DNA of 64,000 nucleotides from Streptomyces sp. NBC_00878 (lineage in GTDB: Bacteria; Actinomycetota; Actinomycetes; Streptomycetales; Streptomycetaceae). Position 1 is the first letter of the stretch, and the number at the start of each line of letters is the position of its first letter. Location: assembly GCF_026341515.1 (NCBI RefSeq), contig NZ_JAPEOK010000001.1, positions 2,728,001-2,792,000 on the forward strand, written 5' to 3'. Below, piece by piece: positions 29,015-39,391 of this stretch. The translations under genes were made by a program, and so were the position numbers. The notes under the pieces are model-generated. The model had not been told where the DNA came from and searched no databases. It saw only the letters and a program-made list of their open reading frames with translations.

Positions 29015-29056
29015 AGCCCCAGCCCCAGCCCCAGCCCCAGCCCCAGCCCCAGCCGG
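29015..29056. repeat. AGCCCC hexanucleotide repeat, six units
   Basis: Six perfect AGCCCC units (29015-29050) plus a partial one, just upstream of the SDR start and downstream of the missing 5' end of the NCS1 gene. The minus strand is (GGGGCT)6, which can form a G-quadruplex. Two GAACCC-like units precede it. Confidence 0.85.
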
Positions 29057-29078
29057 ACCGTACCGATCGGAGCGACGC

Positions 29079-29917
29079 GTGAGGACCTTGAAGGACAAGA
29101 CGCTCTTCATCACCGGCGGGAGCCGCGGGATCGGCCGTGCGATCGCGCTCAACGCTGCCTCGGAGGGTGCCAACGTCGTCATCGCGGCCAAGACGGCCGA
29201 ACCGCACCCCAAGCTCCCGGGAACCATCCACTCGGTGGCGGCCGAGATCGAGGAGGCAGGCGGGAGCGCGCTTCCCCTGCTTCTCGACGTGCGCGACGAA
29301 GACCGGATCGCGGAGGCCGTCGCATCGGCCGCACGGCACTCGGTGGCATCGACGTGCTGGTGAACAACGCGAGTGCGGTGTTCCTGGCGAAGACCGCGGA
29401 CACGCCTCTCAAGCGATTCGACTTGATGTTCGACATCAATGTGCGGGGGACATTCGCCGCGTCGCAGGCATGCATCCCGTACCTCGAACGTTCCGGGAAC
29501 GGACACATCCTGACCTTGTCGCCACCCATCGATCTGCACCCCGGCTGGTTCGCGGACCGAACCGCCTACACCATGTCGAAGTACGCGATGAGCATGACGG
29601 TTCTGGGGCTGGACGAAGAACTCCGGGCCGGCTCTGTGGCCGTCAACGCGCTGTGGCCCAGGACGATGATCCACACCGCCGCCTCCGAGATCTTGGGTCT
29701 CGGCCGGGCGGGCTGCCGCTCGACCGACATCATGGCCGATGCGGCTCACGCCATCCTCACGCGCCCGAGCGCCGAGTGCACCGGCCGCTTCTTCCTTGAC
29801 GAGGAGGTGCTCCGCGAAGAAGGCGTCACCGACTTCACGAAGTACGAACTCGTCCCGGGCTCCCCCCTCGAAATCGACCTCTTCGTGTCGCCCGGACAAG
29901 CTGACACGCCCCTCTGA
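29079..29917 (+). pseudogene. Short-chain dehydrogenase (HSDL2-like SDR), frameshifted
   Basis: GTG 29079 with GGAG seven bases upstream. The first frame reads VRTLKDKTLFITGGSRGIGR (TGxxxGIG NAD(P) site) up to LLDVRDEDRIAEAV; at about 29335-29345 the frame shifts by one missing base, and the rest (GGIDVLVNNASAV, NNAS motif; YTMSKYAMSMTVLG, catalytic YxxxK; VNALWPRTMIHTAA; DIMADAAHAILTRPSAECTG) continues to 29917. The pattern matches the HSDL2-type SDRs. The catalytic residues are present across the break, so a single-base sequencing error cannot be excluded. Confidence 0.8.
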
Positions 29918-29949
29918 CGGCTCGCTGCCCGCTGCCGGCCCCGGCCACT

Positions 29950-29981
29950 CAGCTACCCAGCTCCCCAGCTCCCCAGCTACC
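29950..29981. repeat. Four CAGCTCCC-type octamers after the SDR gene
   Basis: Four 8-bp units (CAGCTACC, CAGCTCCC, CAGCTCCC, CAGCTACC) in the short spacer between the convergent SDR and RecQ genes. Confidence 0.75.
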
Positions 29982-30007
29982 TACTGTCGGCGGTCAGCGA
30001 GGCCCAC

Positions 30008-32167
<2,160 letters not shown>

Positions 32168-32512
32168 GCCCCCATGCAACCCGATGGCACTGACAATCGG
32201 CGAATCCAGCCAGCGCGGCAAAGAGCTCTCGAAGAGCCCAGACGTCCGGGCCCAGGGGTGTTGCCGCTGGTCCTCGCCGTGCAAGGGTGATCCAAGCGCG
32301 CCGGCGAGAATATCCGGCAAGGATATATACGGCGGATCACCTGATAACGGTCGGTGGCCCCAATTGCTCGTTGCCGCAACCAAGTTCGCCAGGAAGAATT
32401 GGTCTCGCGCCCCGCGTGGTCCTTCCCGGGCCCCCCGTTCGGGCTGTGCCGCGGTGCGCTCCCCACGTCCGACCCTCGCCCGCAGTGTGGGCGCGTACCC
32501 GAAGGGAAGACC
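32168..32512. other. Divergent promoter region of recQ and the 32513 gene
   Basis: 345 bases without a gene. An AT-rich dyad ATATCC-GGCAA-GGATAT (32310-32326) runs into TATATAC, a plausible -10 region and operator. A further CACCTGATAACGGTCGG lies beyond it. Nothing else was recognised. Confidence 0.5.
32310..32326. promoter_or_regulatory. AT-rich dyad ATATCC-N5-GGATAT
   Basis: A perfect 6-bp inverted repeat in a region that is otherwise GC-rich, midway between two divergent genes. Confidence 0.4.
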
Positions 32513-33142
32513 GTGACCTTCGGATTCGCTCCGTCCTCGTCGACATCGATGTCGACTTCCGCCGCTTCCGCCAACCCCCTCGCCCGGATGCTCGAACCGG
32601 CCGAATGGGCTGCCGCGGGGATTCCGCTGCTGCGCAATCCCCGCGAGGTCGTGAGCGGACTGCACTCCCGGCACCGGCCCCGGCCCGACACCGCGATCGT
32701 CGCCGTCCTCGATCCGGAGGAACGGCTGAGGGCGAGTGCCTCCTTCATCCGACGGCCGGTCCCGCCGGACGGCTGGATGTTCCGCAACGCGTTGCTCGCG
32801 CAGCTCCGCCGGGTCATCCCGCACGACCTGCGGCGCCGCACACCGGTGCGTACGGCCGTCCTGCTCTACTGCCGTGAGGGCGACGGGCGATGGACGGAGG
32901 AGGACGGGGCATGGATGTGGGGATTGCGAGACGCCTGCACCCTGCACGGACTGCGGTGCGGTGCGTACATCACGCTGACGCGTGAGGGCTGGCAGGTGCT
33001 CGGCGAGGGACGCGGCGGACGTCGGCCCAACGCGGACTCGCAACCGGAGCCCCTGGACGCCCTCACCGCGGCCGAGACCGTCCAGCCGCGCATCGGCGGC
33101 GGCGCCGCCTCGGAGGTACTGCGCCGCGCGGCGGCCCGCTGA
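32513..33142 (+). CDS. Conserved hypothetical protein beside recQ
   Basis: 209 residues, GTG 32513 with GAAGGGAAG upstream. After a Ser/Thr-rich N-terminus it has PLARMLEPAEWAAAGIPLLRNPREVVSGLHSRHRP, then IVAVLDPEERLRASASF, FRNALLAQLRRVIPHDLRRR and LLYCREGDGRWTEEDGAWMWGLRDACTLHGLRCGAYITLTREGW. It has no signal peptide or membrane segment and no motif I recognise. The mixed alpha/beta pattern, with several Trp in the C-terminal half, suggests a compact cytoplasmic fold. The same protein accompanies recQ in other Streptomyces as far as I recall. Confidence 0.72.
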   Translation: MTFGFAPSSSTSMSTSAASANPLARMLEPAEWAAAGIPLLRNPREVVSGLHSRHRPRPDTAIVAVLDPEERLRASASFIRRPVPPDGWMFRNALLAQLRRVIPHDLRRRTPVRTAVLLYCREGDGRWTEEDGAWMWGLRDACTLHGLRCGAYITLTREGWQVLGEGRGGRRPNADSQPEPLDALTAAETVQPRIGGGAASEVLRRAAAR

Positions 33143-33453
33143 GGCGGACCACGCGACGGGGCGCGTACGACACCGGACTCCCGCCCGAATGCCCCACGCC
33201 CGGTCCGCCGCCCCTCAGCGCCCGGCCCACCGGCGCCCACCGCCCGCCACGCGGCCACGGACACCGGCCCCACTGAGGCGGGACGGGAAGACACACTCAC
33301 GCCACGCACGCGAGGGCGAGCACGAACCGGCGCCCTCCCGACGGGCACGCGTCTGTACGGGCGCACGTCACACCGCCCACCGTGCTCATGCCACCGCAGC
33401 CTGGGCCGCAGTGGCACTCCACCCCCCAAGTACCCCCAGGAAAACGGGGGTCC
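33143..33453. other. Intergenic region between convergent genes
   Basis: About 310 bases. Very GC-rich and with no supported ORF; the only clear structure is the hairpin at its right end. Nothing else seen. Confidence 0.5.
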
Positions 33454-33463
33454 TCAGACCCCC
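33446..33463 (-). terminator. Rho-independent terminator overlapping the 33454 gene stop
   Basis: GGGGGTC-CTCA-GACCCCC hairpin followed on the minus strand by GTTTTCC. The stop codon of the minus-strand gene lies inside the loop. Confidence 0.7.
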
Positions 33464-34083
33464 GCGCCCAGCATCGAGTTGATCTGCTGCGGGTCCCCGC
33501 AGACGATCAACAGGGTGCCGGCTCGGCCGAGGGCCAACGGCAGGGCGGTGGCGGCAGTCGCGTCGGGCCCGCCATTGACGGCGACGACGACCACGGGACG
33601 GGACGCGGCACGGCCGAGGGCGGACGCGTCGGCGTAGAAGACGTCGTCTCCCACGTCGTGCTGGGCCCAGTACGCGGCCTCGCCGAACGACAGTTCGTGC
33701 GCGGCCCACGGGTGCGGTTCGCCGGTGGTGATCACCAGAACCTCACCAGGGGCGCGGCCCGAGTCAAGGAGCAGGTCGACCGCTTCCTCGGCGGCGTCCA
33801 GCGCACCCTCGACCGAGGCCGGGATCAGCTGGATCTGCGGAGTCGAGGGGGCGGTGGGGGCCGCCGGGGCGGAGGGCCCCGGCTTGGCCACGGCCGTGTC
33901 GCGCGGCGTGCGTTGCACCGGCGGCGTCGGTCGGACAGGACCCGGACGGCCGGGCCGCGGCGGAGCCACGGGACGGGGGCCGGGTACAGGACGGGGGGTC
34001 GGCGCGGTACGGCCGGCGGCCGGAGTGGCGCGGGGACCCTGGGCACTCTCGTGAATCTGAGGCTCCTCGGGAATGAGAGGCAT
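33454..34083 (-). CDS. Hypothetical protein downstream of rnhB with a Pro-rich N-terminus
   Basis: 209 residues from ATG 34083 (MPLIPEEPQIHESAQGPRAT). Residues about 20-90 are Pro/Arg/Gly/Thr-rich and disordered-looking. The folded part (IQLIPASVEGALDAAEEAVDLLLDSGRAPGEVLVITTGEPHPWAAHELSFG...) has alternating beta strands and helices ending in PLALGRAGTLLIVCGDP, resembling a Rossmann-type or P-loop-less DNA-associated fold, with no catalytic motif I can name. No ribosome-binding site is obvious. It follows rnhB by 68 bases on the same strand and is probably cotranscribed. Confidence 0.65.
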   Translation of the reverse strand: MPLIPEEPQIHESAQGPRATPAAGRTAPTPRPVPGPRPVAPPRPGRPGPVRPTPPVQRTPRDTAVAKPGPSAPAAPTAPSTPQIQLIPASVEGALDAAEEAVDLLLDSGRAPGEVLVITTGEPHPWAAHELSFGEAAYWAQHDVGDDVFYADASALGRAASRPVVVVAVNGGPDATAATALPLALGRAGTLLIVCGDPQQINSMLGAGV

Positions 34084-34151
34084 GAGCTGATTTTTATCAA
34101 ACGCCGGTGCGACCCGCGTCGGCGGGTGGCACATGAGTGCGGATGGAACCG

Positions 34152-34853
34152 TCAGAAATCGAAGCCGAGCTGCCCCTCGATCTCCGGAACGCTTCCGTCC
34201 GCCCAACTGCGGACCTTCTTGAGGTGCCGCCACTGGGGCAGCGCATCAAGATACGCCCACGTCATCCGGTGGTACGGGGTGGGCCCCCGCATCTCCAGCG
34301 CGGCCTTGTGCACGGGTGACGGATACCCGGCGTTGGCCGCAAAACCGAAGTCTGCATGGTCGATACCCAGTTCGGCCATCATTTTGTCGCGCTGGACCTT
34401 GGCGATCACCGAGGCCGCCGCGACGGCCACGCAGGACTGGTCGCCCTTGATCACCGTACGGACCCGCCACGGGGCGCCGAGGTAGTCGTGTTTCCCGTCG
34501 AGGATGACCGCGTCGGGCCGCACCGGCAGGGCTTCCAGAGCCCGGCAGGCGGCCAGCCGCAGCGCGGCCGTCATCCCCATGTCGTCGATCTCCTCCGGAG
34601 AGGCGTGACCGAGGGCGTACGACGTCACCCACGTCGCCAGTATCTCGGCGAGCGCGGTACGTCGCTTGACGGTCAGGAGCTTGGAGTCGGTGAGGCCTTC
34701 GGGCGGGCGACGCAGGCCCGTGACCGCCGCGCAGACGGTGACCGGGCCGGCCCACGCGCCTCGCCCCACCTCGTCGACACCGGCAATGACCTTGGCCCCG
34801 GTCGTGGCGCGCAGGGAGCGCTCGACAGTGTGGGTAGGTGGTTCGTACGGCAT
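34152..34853 (-). CDS. rnhB: Ribonuclease HII
   Basis: 233 residues, ATG 34853. Motifs: [17 protein letters not shown] (catalytic Asp/Glu of GVDEVGRG), [48 protein letters not shown] (the ASIxAK-type motif), [10 protein letters not shown] and YHRMTWAY. It cleaves the RNA part of RNA/DNA hybrids, including single ribonucleotides in DNA, in the cytoplasm. The 34083 gene follows. Length and motif order are normal for the family. Confidence 0.93.
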   Translation of the reverse strand: MPYEPPTHTVERSLRATTGAKVIAGVDEVGRGAWAGPVTVCAAVTGLRRPPEGLTDSKLLTVKRRTALAEILATWVTSYALGHASPEEIDDMGMTAALRLAACRALEALPVRPDAVILDGKHDYLGAPWRVRTVIKGDQSCVAVAAASVIAKVQRDKMMAELGIDHADFGFAANAGYPSPVHKAALEMRGPTPYHRMTWAYLDALPQWRHLKKVRSWADGSVPEIEGQLGFDF

Positions 34854-34948
34854 GGCGTCCTCAGCCTACGCCGCCCGGAACCCCGCGCGACACTCCGGTT
34901 TCCCCGGGCAACCTCGACACCACCTGCCGCACCACCCCAGAAGCCCCC

Positions 34949-35572
34949 TCAGGCGCCCGTCGGCCGCAGCAGCGGAACCATGAACTGGTCGACCATCTCC
35001 TCGATGTCACGCGCGTTCCATTCACTCGCGCACACCTTGGTGCGGTACATCATCATCGCCGGAATCGCGTCGAAGACATACGAGTTCGCCGCGTCGGGCC
35101 GCACGTCTCCCCGCCGGATTCCGCGGCTGACGATCTCACCGAGCAGCCGGATGGTCGGTTCCACGACGCCTCCGAAAATCAGCTCCTGGAAGCGCTGGGC
35201 CTGGGACGCGTCGCACTCGTGAATCACCGAACGCAGCGCGAATCCGGGGCGCGAGAACATCGCCTCGCGCGCCTTCCGGCACAGTTCCAGCAGGTCCTCC
35301 CGGATACTCCCCAGATCGGGCACACATTCAAGTGGCGGCAGCCCCGCCTGGAGCGCGTCCGCGACCAGGTCCTCCTTCGACGGCCAGCGGCGGTAGACCG
35401 CGGCCTTGCCGGTCTGGGCGCCGGCGGCGACGCCCTCCATCGTGAGTCCGTTCCAGCCGACCGTGCTGAGCTGTTCCAGCGCGGCTTCGAGGATCGCACG
35501 TTCGAGTACGGCACCACGGCGGCGCGGGGAGACCGCCTGAGCGGGGGCGGCCGTCCAACTCGAAGTAACCAT
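34949..35572 (-). CDS. TetR-family repressor of the adjacent MFS exporter
   Basis: 207 residues from ATG 35572, with GGAG eight bases upstream. HTH: ILEAALEQLSTVGWNGLTMEGVAAGAQTGKAAVYRRWPSKEDLVADAL. A C-terminal TetR_C domain follows with LRSVIHECDASQAQRFQEL. It is divergent from the MFS gene with two identical-arm palindromes in the shared promoter region, the usual arrangement for a repressor that controls itself and an efflux pump. Confidence 0.88.
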   Translation of the reverse strand: MVTSSWTAAPAQAVSPRRRGAVLERAILEAALEQLSTVGWNGLTMEGVAAGAQTGKAAVYRRWPSKEDLVADALQAGLPPLECVPDLGSIREDLLELCRKAREAMFSRPGFALRSVIHECDASQAQRFQELIFGGVVEPTIRLLGEIVSRGIRRGDVRPDAANSYVFDAIPAMMMYRTKVCASEWNARDIEEMVDQFMVPLLRPTGA

Positions 35573-35680
35573 GAGCGTGTCTCCGTCTGAGCGGGCAAGC
35601 GGCACGCACGCGCGTGCATACGTGCCGTGCGGACTGGGGGGTCCGCGAGCGGTCAAGAGGCGCAAAACGGTAGCAACTTC

Positions 35681-35700
35681 AGTGAACGCTTGCGTTCACT
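35681..35700. promoter_or_regulatory. Palindromic operator 1 of the TetR/MFS pair
   Basis: AGTGAACGC-TT-GCGTTCACT: a perfect 9-bp dyad with a 2-base centre. Confidence 0.85.
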
Positions 35701-35729
35701 GACGGGGACTCACTACCTTTTGACGCGGC

Positions 35730-35749
35730 AGTGAACGCAAGCGTTCACT
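35730..35749. promoter_or_regulatory. Palindromic operator 2 of the TetR/MFS pair
   Basis: AGTGAACGC-AA-GCGTTCACT: the same arms as operator 1, 49 bp away centre to centre. A TTGACG at 35720-35725 just before it could be the MFS -35, so the operator would cover the spacer and -10. Confidence 0.85.
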
Positions 35750-35784
35750 AACGCACTTGTGGGGCACTTAGGGGGACCCGAATA

Positions 35785-37332
35785 GTGACAACCTCTCCAT
35801 TGATCAAGGATCAAAAGCCAGGAGCGGCCCGCCGGGAGGGGCATCCCGGCATCGCGCTCACCGTTATCGCGGCCTGCCAACTCATGGTGGTCCTCGACGC
35901 GACGATTGTGAACATCGCCCTCCCGCACATTCAAGACGCGCTCAAGTTCTCCACCACCGACCTCACCTGGGTGGTCAGCGCGTACACGCTCACCTTCGGT
36001 GGCCTGCTGCTTCTCGGCGGCAGGGCCGGTGACATCCTCGGCCGTCGCCGGGTCTTCATGACCGGCATCCTGCTCTTCACGGCCGCCTCGCTGCTCGGCG
36101 GATTCGCCCAGGAACCCTGGCAGTTGCTGGCCGCACGCGCCCTCCAGGGCGTCGGTGGCGCGATCGCGTCACCCACCTCGCTGGCGCTGATCACCACCAC
36201 GTTCCCCGAAGGGCCCGAGCGCAACAGGGCGTTCGGAGTCTTCGCCGCGGTCTCGGCCGGCGGCGGCGCGATCGGGCTGCTGGCCGGCGGCATGCTCACC
36301 GAGTGGCTCGACTGGCGCTGGGTGCTCTTCGTCAACGTACCCATCGGTGTGGTGATCGCCGTGGTCACGCCGCTCTACATCAGCGAGTCCGAGCGCCATC
36401 CGGGGCGCTTCGACATAGCGGGCGCACTGACCTCGACGGCCGGTATGGCGTCGCTCGTCTACGGCTTCATCCGGGCCTCGGAGGAGGGCTGGAAGGACAG
36501 CCTCACCATCGGGTCCTTCGGCGCGGCGGTGGTCCTGCTGGTGGCCTTCGCGCTGGTCGAGTCGCGGGCGAAGGAACCGATCACACCACTGCGGATGTTC
36601 GCCGACCGCAACCGCTCCGGTACGTACGTGATCATGCTGAGCCTGGCCGCGGCGATGTTCGGCATGTTCTTCTTCATCGTTCTCTTCGTACAGAACGTGC
36701 TGCAGTACACCCCGATCGAGGCAGGCCTCGCCTTCCTCCCTGTGACGGTGGCGATCGCGGCCGGTGCGGGTCTGTCGCAGCGGTTCCTTCCGGTGCTCGG
36801 CCCGAAGCCGTTCATGCTGGTCGGCTCGGCGCTCGTCGCGCTCGGACTCACCTGGCAGACGTTCATCACCCCCGAGAGTTCGTACGTCGGCGGGGTGCTC
36901 GGTCCGATGCTGCTGTTCGCGTTCGGCATGGGCCTGAACTTCGTGACGCTGACCCTGACCGCGGTCTCCGGAGTCGCCGCGCACGAGGCGGGCGCGGCGT
37001 CCGGCCTGCTCAACGCCACACAACAGGTGGGCGGTTCGCTCGGCCTCTCCATCCTGACGACGGTCTTCGGCACGGCCAGCCGTGACGAGGCGGAGAAGCA
37101 GGTCGCGGACTTCATGACCAACGGCACGGCCGAGCAGAAGGCGGAGTTCGCCAGGACCCAGCAGCTGCCGGCTCCCTGGAGTCACGAGGTGCTGGCCGAG
37201 GGGATCTCCACGGCCTTCATCCCGGCCATCGCGATGGCCGTACTCGCCCTGGTCGTCGCCGCGTTGGTGGTCCGGGTCCGCAAGAGCGACCTCGACGCCC
37301 TGGCGGGCACGGCCGGACCCGCCGGGGGCTGA
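35785..37332 (+). CDS. MFS drug exporter (DHA2/EmrB-QacA type, 14 membrane segments)
   Basis: 515 residues, GTG 35785 with AGGGGG upstream. The N-terminal segment MVVLDATIVNIALPHIQ is the DHA2 motif; GGRAGDILGRRRVF is MFS motif A and ARALQGVGGAIASPTSLALI belongs to motif C/B. Around 14 hydrophobic segments are visible, ending MAVLALVVAALVV. It should export a toxic compound using the proton gradient. It is transcribed away from its TetR repressor across two palindromic operators. Confidence 0.92.
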   Translation: MTTSPLIKDQKPGAARREGHPGIALTVIAACQLMVVLDATIVNIALPHIQDALKFSTTDLTWVVSAYTLTFGGLLLLGGRAGDILGRRRVFMTGILLFTAASLLGGFAQEPWQLLAARALQGVGGAIASPTSLALITTTFPEGPERNRAFGVFAAVSAGGGAIGLLAGGMLTEWLDWRWVLFVNVPIGVVIAVVTPLYISESERHPGRFDIAGALTSTAGMASLVYGFIRASEEGWKDSLTIGSFGAAVVLLVAFALVESRAKEPITPLRMFADRNRSGTYVIMLSLAAAMFGMFFFIVLFVQNVLQYTPIEAGLAFLPVTVAIAAGAGLSQRFLPVLGPKPFMLVGSALVALGLTWQTFITPESSYVGGVLGPMLLFAFGMGLNFVTLTLTAVSGVAAHEAGAASGLLNATQQVGGSLGLSILTTVFGTASRDEAEKQVADFMTNGTAEQKAEFARTQQLPAPWSHEVLAEGISTAFIPAIAMAVLALVVAALVVRVRKSDLDALAGTAGPAGG

Positions 37333-37339
37333 AGAACAG

Positions 37340-37380
37340 CGAGGCCGGACCGCCGCACCGGGGACGGCGGCCCGGCCTCG
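37340..37380. terminator. Bidirectional hairpin terminator
   Basis: CGAGGCCGG-A-CCGCCG pairs with CGGCGG-C-CCGGCCTCG around a 9-base loop, with one mismatch, seven bases past the MFS stop and before the convergent membrane-protein gene. Confidence 0.75.
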
Positions 37381-37466
37381 CCGCTTCGGCCCGGCCTTGT
37401 GGGTCGTACGCGTCAGTTGCCTTGGATCTCCCACAGGCGCGTACGCGGCCGGCGCGCGCCCCCGCC

Positions 37467-39140
37467 TCAGCGGTACGCCAGCTCGGTGCCCAGCCGGCTG
37501 CACACGCTCCAGTCGGCGTCAGGGGACAGCGGCCGTCCGTCGAGGATGTCCCGGGCACGCGCCTCGCCCAGACTCGTGGCGTACCAGGGCTCGCCCTCCC
37601 CCTCCAGGTCCCGCGCGATGGACCGCAGCGCACAGGAACGCAGTGGCTCCTTGAGCGCGTCGAGAGCCGGTACGGCGTCGGCGGACAGCCCGCGCGCGTA
37701 GTCGAGGTCGAACGTGCCCTTCTCCTCGTACCGCTGGACGTTGCGCTCGGCGATCAGACCGTCCGGCGATACGAGCCCGAAGGCGAGCACCCCGGCGGCG
37801 GCAGCAGCCAGGACCGCGCGCGGCAGCCAGCGGGCGCCCCAGACCCCTGCCGCCATGATGAGCACGAGCACCAGGCCGAGCCAGAGCTCCACGGTCACCA
37901 CCGAGATCCTCAGTCGCGTCAGACCGTACGCCTCCACGTACATGTCCATCCGCCGCACCGCCGCTGCCACGACAACGAGCGCGAGCGCACACAGAGTTCC
38001 GAGGACGGCACGCACCAGCGTCCGGTCGCGCGCATCGTCGCGCGGCGCCCAGCGCAGGGCGAACACGATGACGAGCAGAGTGAGGAGCGTGACCAGGAGC
38101 AGCTGCCAGAAGCCCTGGCGCGCGTACTCGGCGTACGTCTGGCCGGTCTTCTCCAGTACGGCGTCGTAGCCGCCGAACAGCACGGCGAGCTGGACCGAGT
38201 TGAAGGCCGCGAAGAGCAGGGCGAGCACGATCAGGGGCAGCGCCCACTCGACACGTCCGCGAGCGCGGCCCTCGGGCACCTCGACAAGGTCCCACTGAAC
38301 GGGTGCGGCGGCCGTGTGCGCGGCCACGAGCGCTCCGACCAGGCCGATCACGAACAGGACGGCGTGCCAGGGTCCGCCGGAGACCGACGCGTCCGGCACA
38401 AGACCGCCGAGGAGGTCCGCGAAGGCGGCGTCCGCCCCGGCGAAGAGCGTGCCGAAGACCACCACCAGGACCGCGGCCACCGCGAGCGCGCGCAGTACCG
38501 GGCCCAGGTTGCCCCGGGCGCCACCCGTCCGCTTCCGCAGCCCCTGCCAGCCCCACAGGGGGCCGGTGACCAGCGAGGTGTAGAGCCCGATCGGGCCGAA
38601 CAGCACCCCGGTCCAGGTGCGGCCGCCGTGCAGGGCGAGCGAGCCCACCGCCACGGCGGCCACGACGGCGAGGAACGAGGGCCAGTCGGCGTCGCGGAGC
38701 GCGGGCACGGTCAGCAGCGCGAGTCCTCCGATGCCCCACACCAGCGTCCAGCGGTTCGGGCGCCGACCCGCTGCCTGAGCCGCGAAGTACGCGCAGAGCG
38801 CGACCGGTATCGCCACGAGCAGGAGGTTGAGGGCCAGGCCGTCGCCGAGCAGCAGCATGCTGACCACGCCGGTGGCCAGGGCGGACCAGAGCGTGGCGGT
38901 ACGGACGGGCGCCGGGGGCGCGGCCTGGACGCCGTCGAACCAGGACTCGACGAGGGGACCGCCCCGGCCCTCGCCCTCGTCGACGTCATGCGCGTCACTG
39001 CCCCGCTTCCCGCCGGAATCACCCCGCGTGGAATCCCCCGGCGCGGAGTCGTCCTTCAAGGACGCGTCACCGGTACGGGCCGCGGGAACCGCGTCCTCGG
39101 GCCCCTCTCGCTGCTCCGCCTCGGACGGCGTGTCGGACAC
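37467..39140 (-). CDS. Multi-span membrane protein of the DUF4153/DUF4173 type
   Basis: 557 residues from GTG 39140 (VSDTPSEAEQREG), chosen because GGGGGAGGGG lies four bases upstream. An 80-residue acidic, disordered N-terminus is followed by about 12-13 membrane segments. The conserved loop GGYDAVLEKTGQTYAEYARQGFWQLL and the later ERNVQRYEEKGTFDLDYARGLSADAVPAL are family hallmarks; the C-terminal soluble part includes LRSCALRSIARDLEGEGEPW. No catalytic function is known for the family. It is convergent with the MFS gene and shares its terminator. Confidence 0.8.
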   Translation of the reverse strand: MSDTPSEAEQREGPEDAVPAARTGDASLKDDSAPGDSTRGDSGGKRGSDAHDVDEGEGRGGPLVESWFDGVQAAPPAPVRTATLWSALATGVVSMLLLGDGLALNLLLVAIPVALCAYFAAQAAGRRPNRWTLVWGIGGLALLTVPALRDADWPSFLAVVAAVAVGSLALHGGRTWTGVLFGPIGLYTSLVTGPLWGWQGLRKRTGGARGNLGPVLRALAVAAVLVVVFGTLFAGADAAFADLLGGLVPDASVSGGPWHAVLFVIGLVGALVAAHTAAAPVQWDLVEVPEGRARGRVEWALPLIVLALLFAAFNSVQLAVLFGGYDAVLEKTGQTYAEYARQGFWQLLLVTLLTLLVIVFALRWAPRDDARDRTLVRAVLGTLCALALVVVAAAVRRMDMYVEAYGLTRLRISVVTVELWLGLVLVLIMAAGVWGARWLPRAVLAAAAAGVLAFGLVSPDGLIAERNVQRYEEKGTFDLDYARGLSADAVPALDALKEPLRSCALRSIARDLEGEGEPWYATSLGEARARDILDGRPLSPDADWSVCSRLGTELAYR

Positions 39141-39391
39141 GGGACCCCTCCCCCGACCGGTCCGGGCAGCACGCAGCTCGTAACCCGCTGCGGAAACCCA
39201 TGGACCGGTGTCTCGTCGGCGCACGCCCGTGATGATCAACGAGCGGCGTGGCGGAAAGGGTAACCGCGGGAAACCCGACGCAGCCGGTCACCGGCTCTCT
39301 GTGGCAGGTCTGTGACAGTGACAGCCGCTTGGGCCAGGAGAAAACGGGCAAGCACGGTGCCGGAGCCGACAGCCCTAAGCCCCAGTCAGCC

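Noticed and set aside
32168..33043. N-terminal extension of RecQ to 33043
   Set aside because: Overlaps the divergent 32513 gene and lacks helicase or signal features; ATG 32167 matches the family start.
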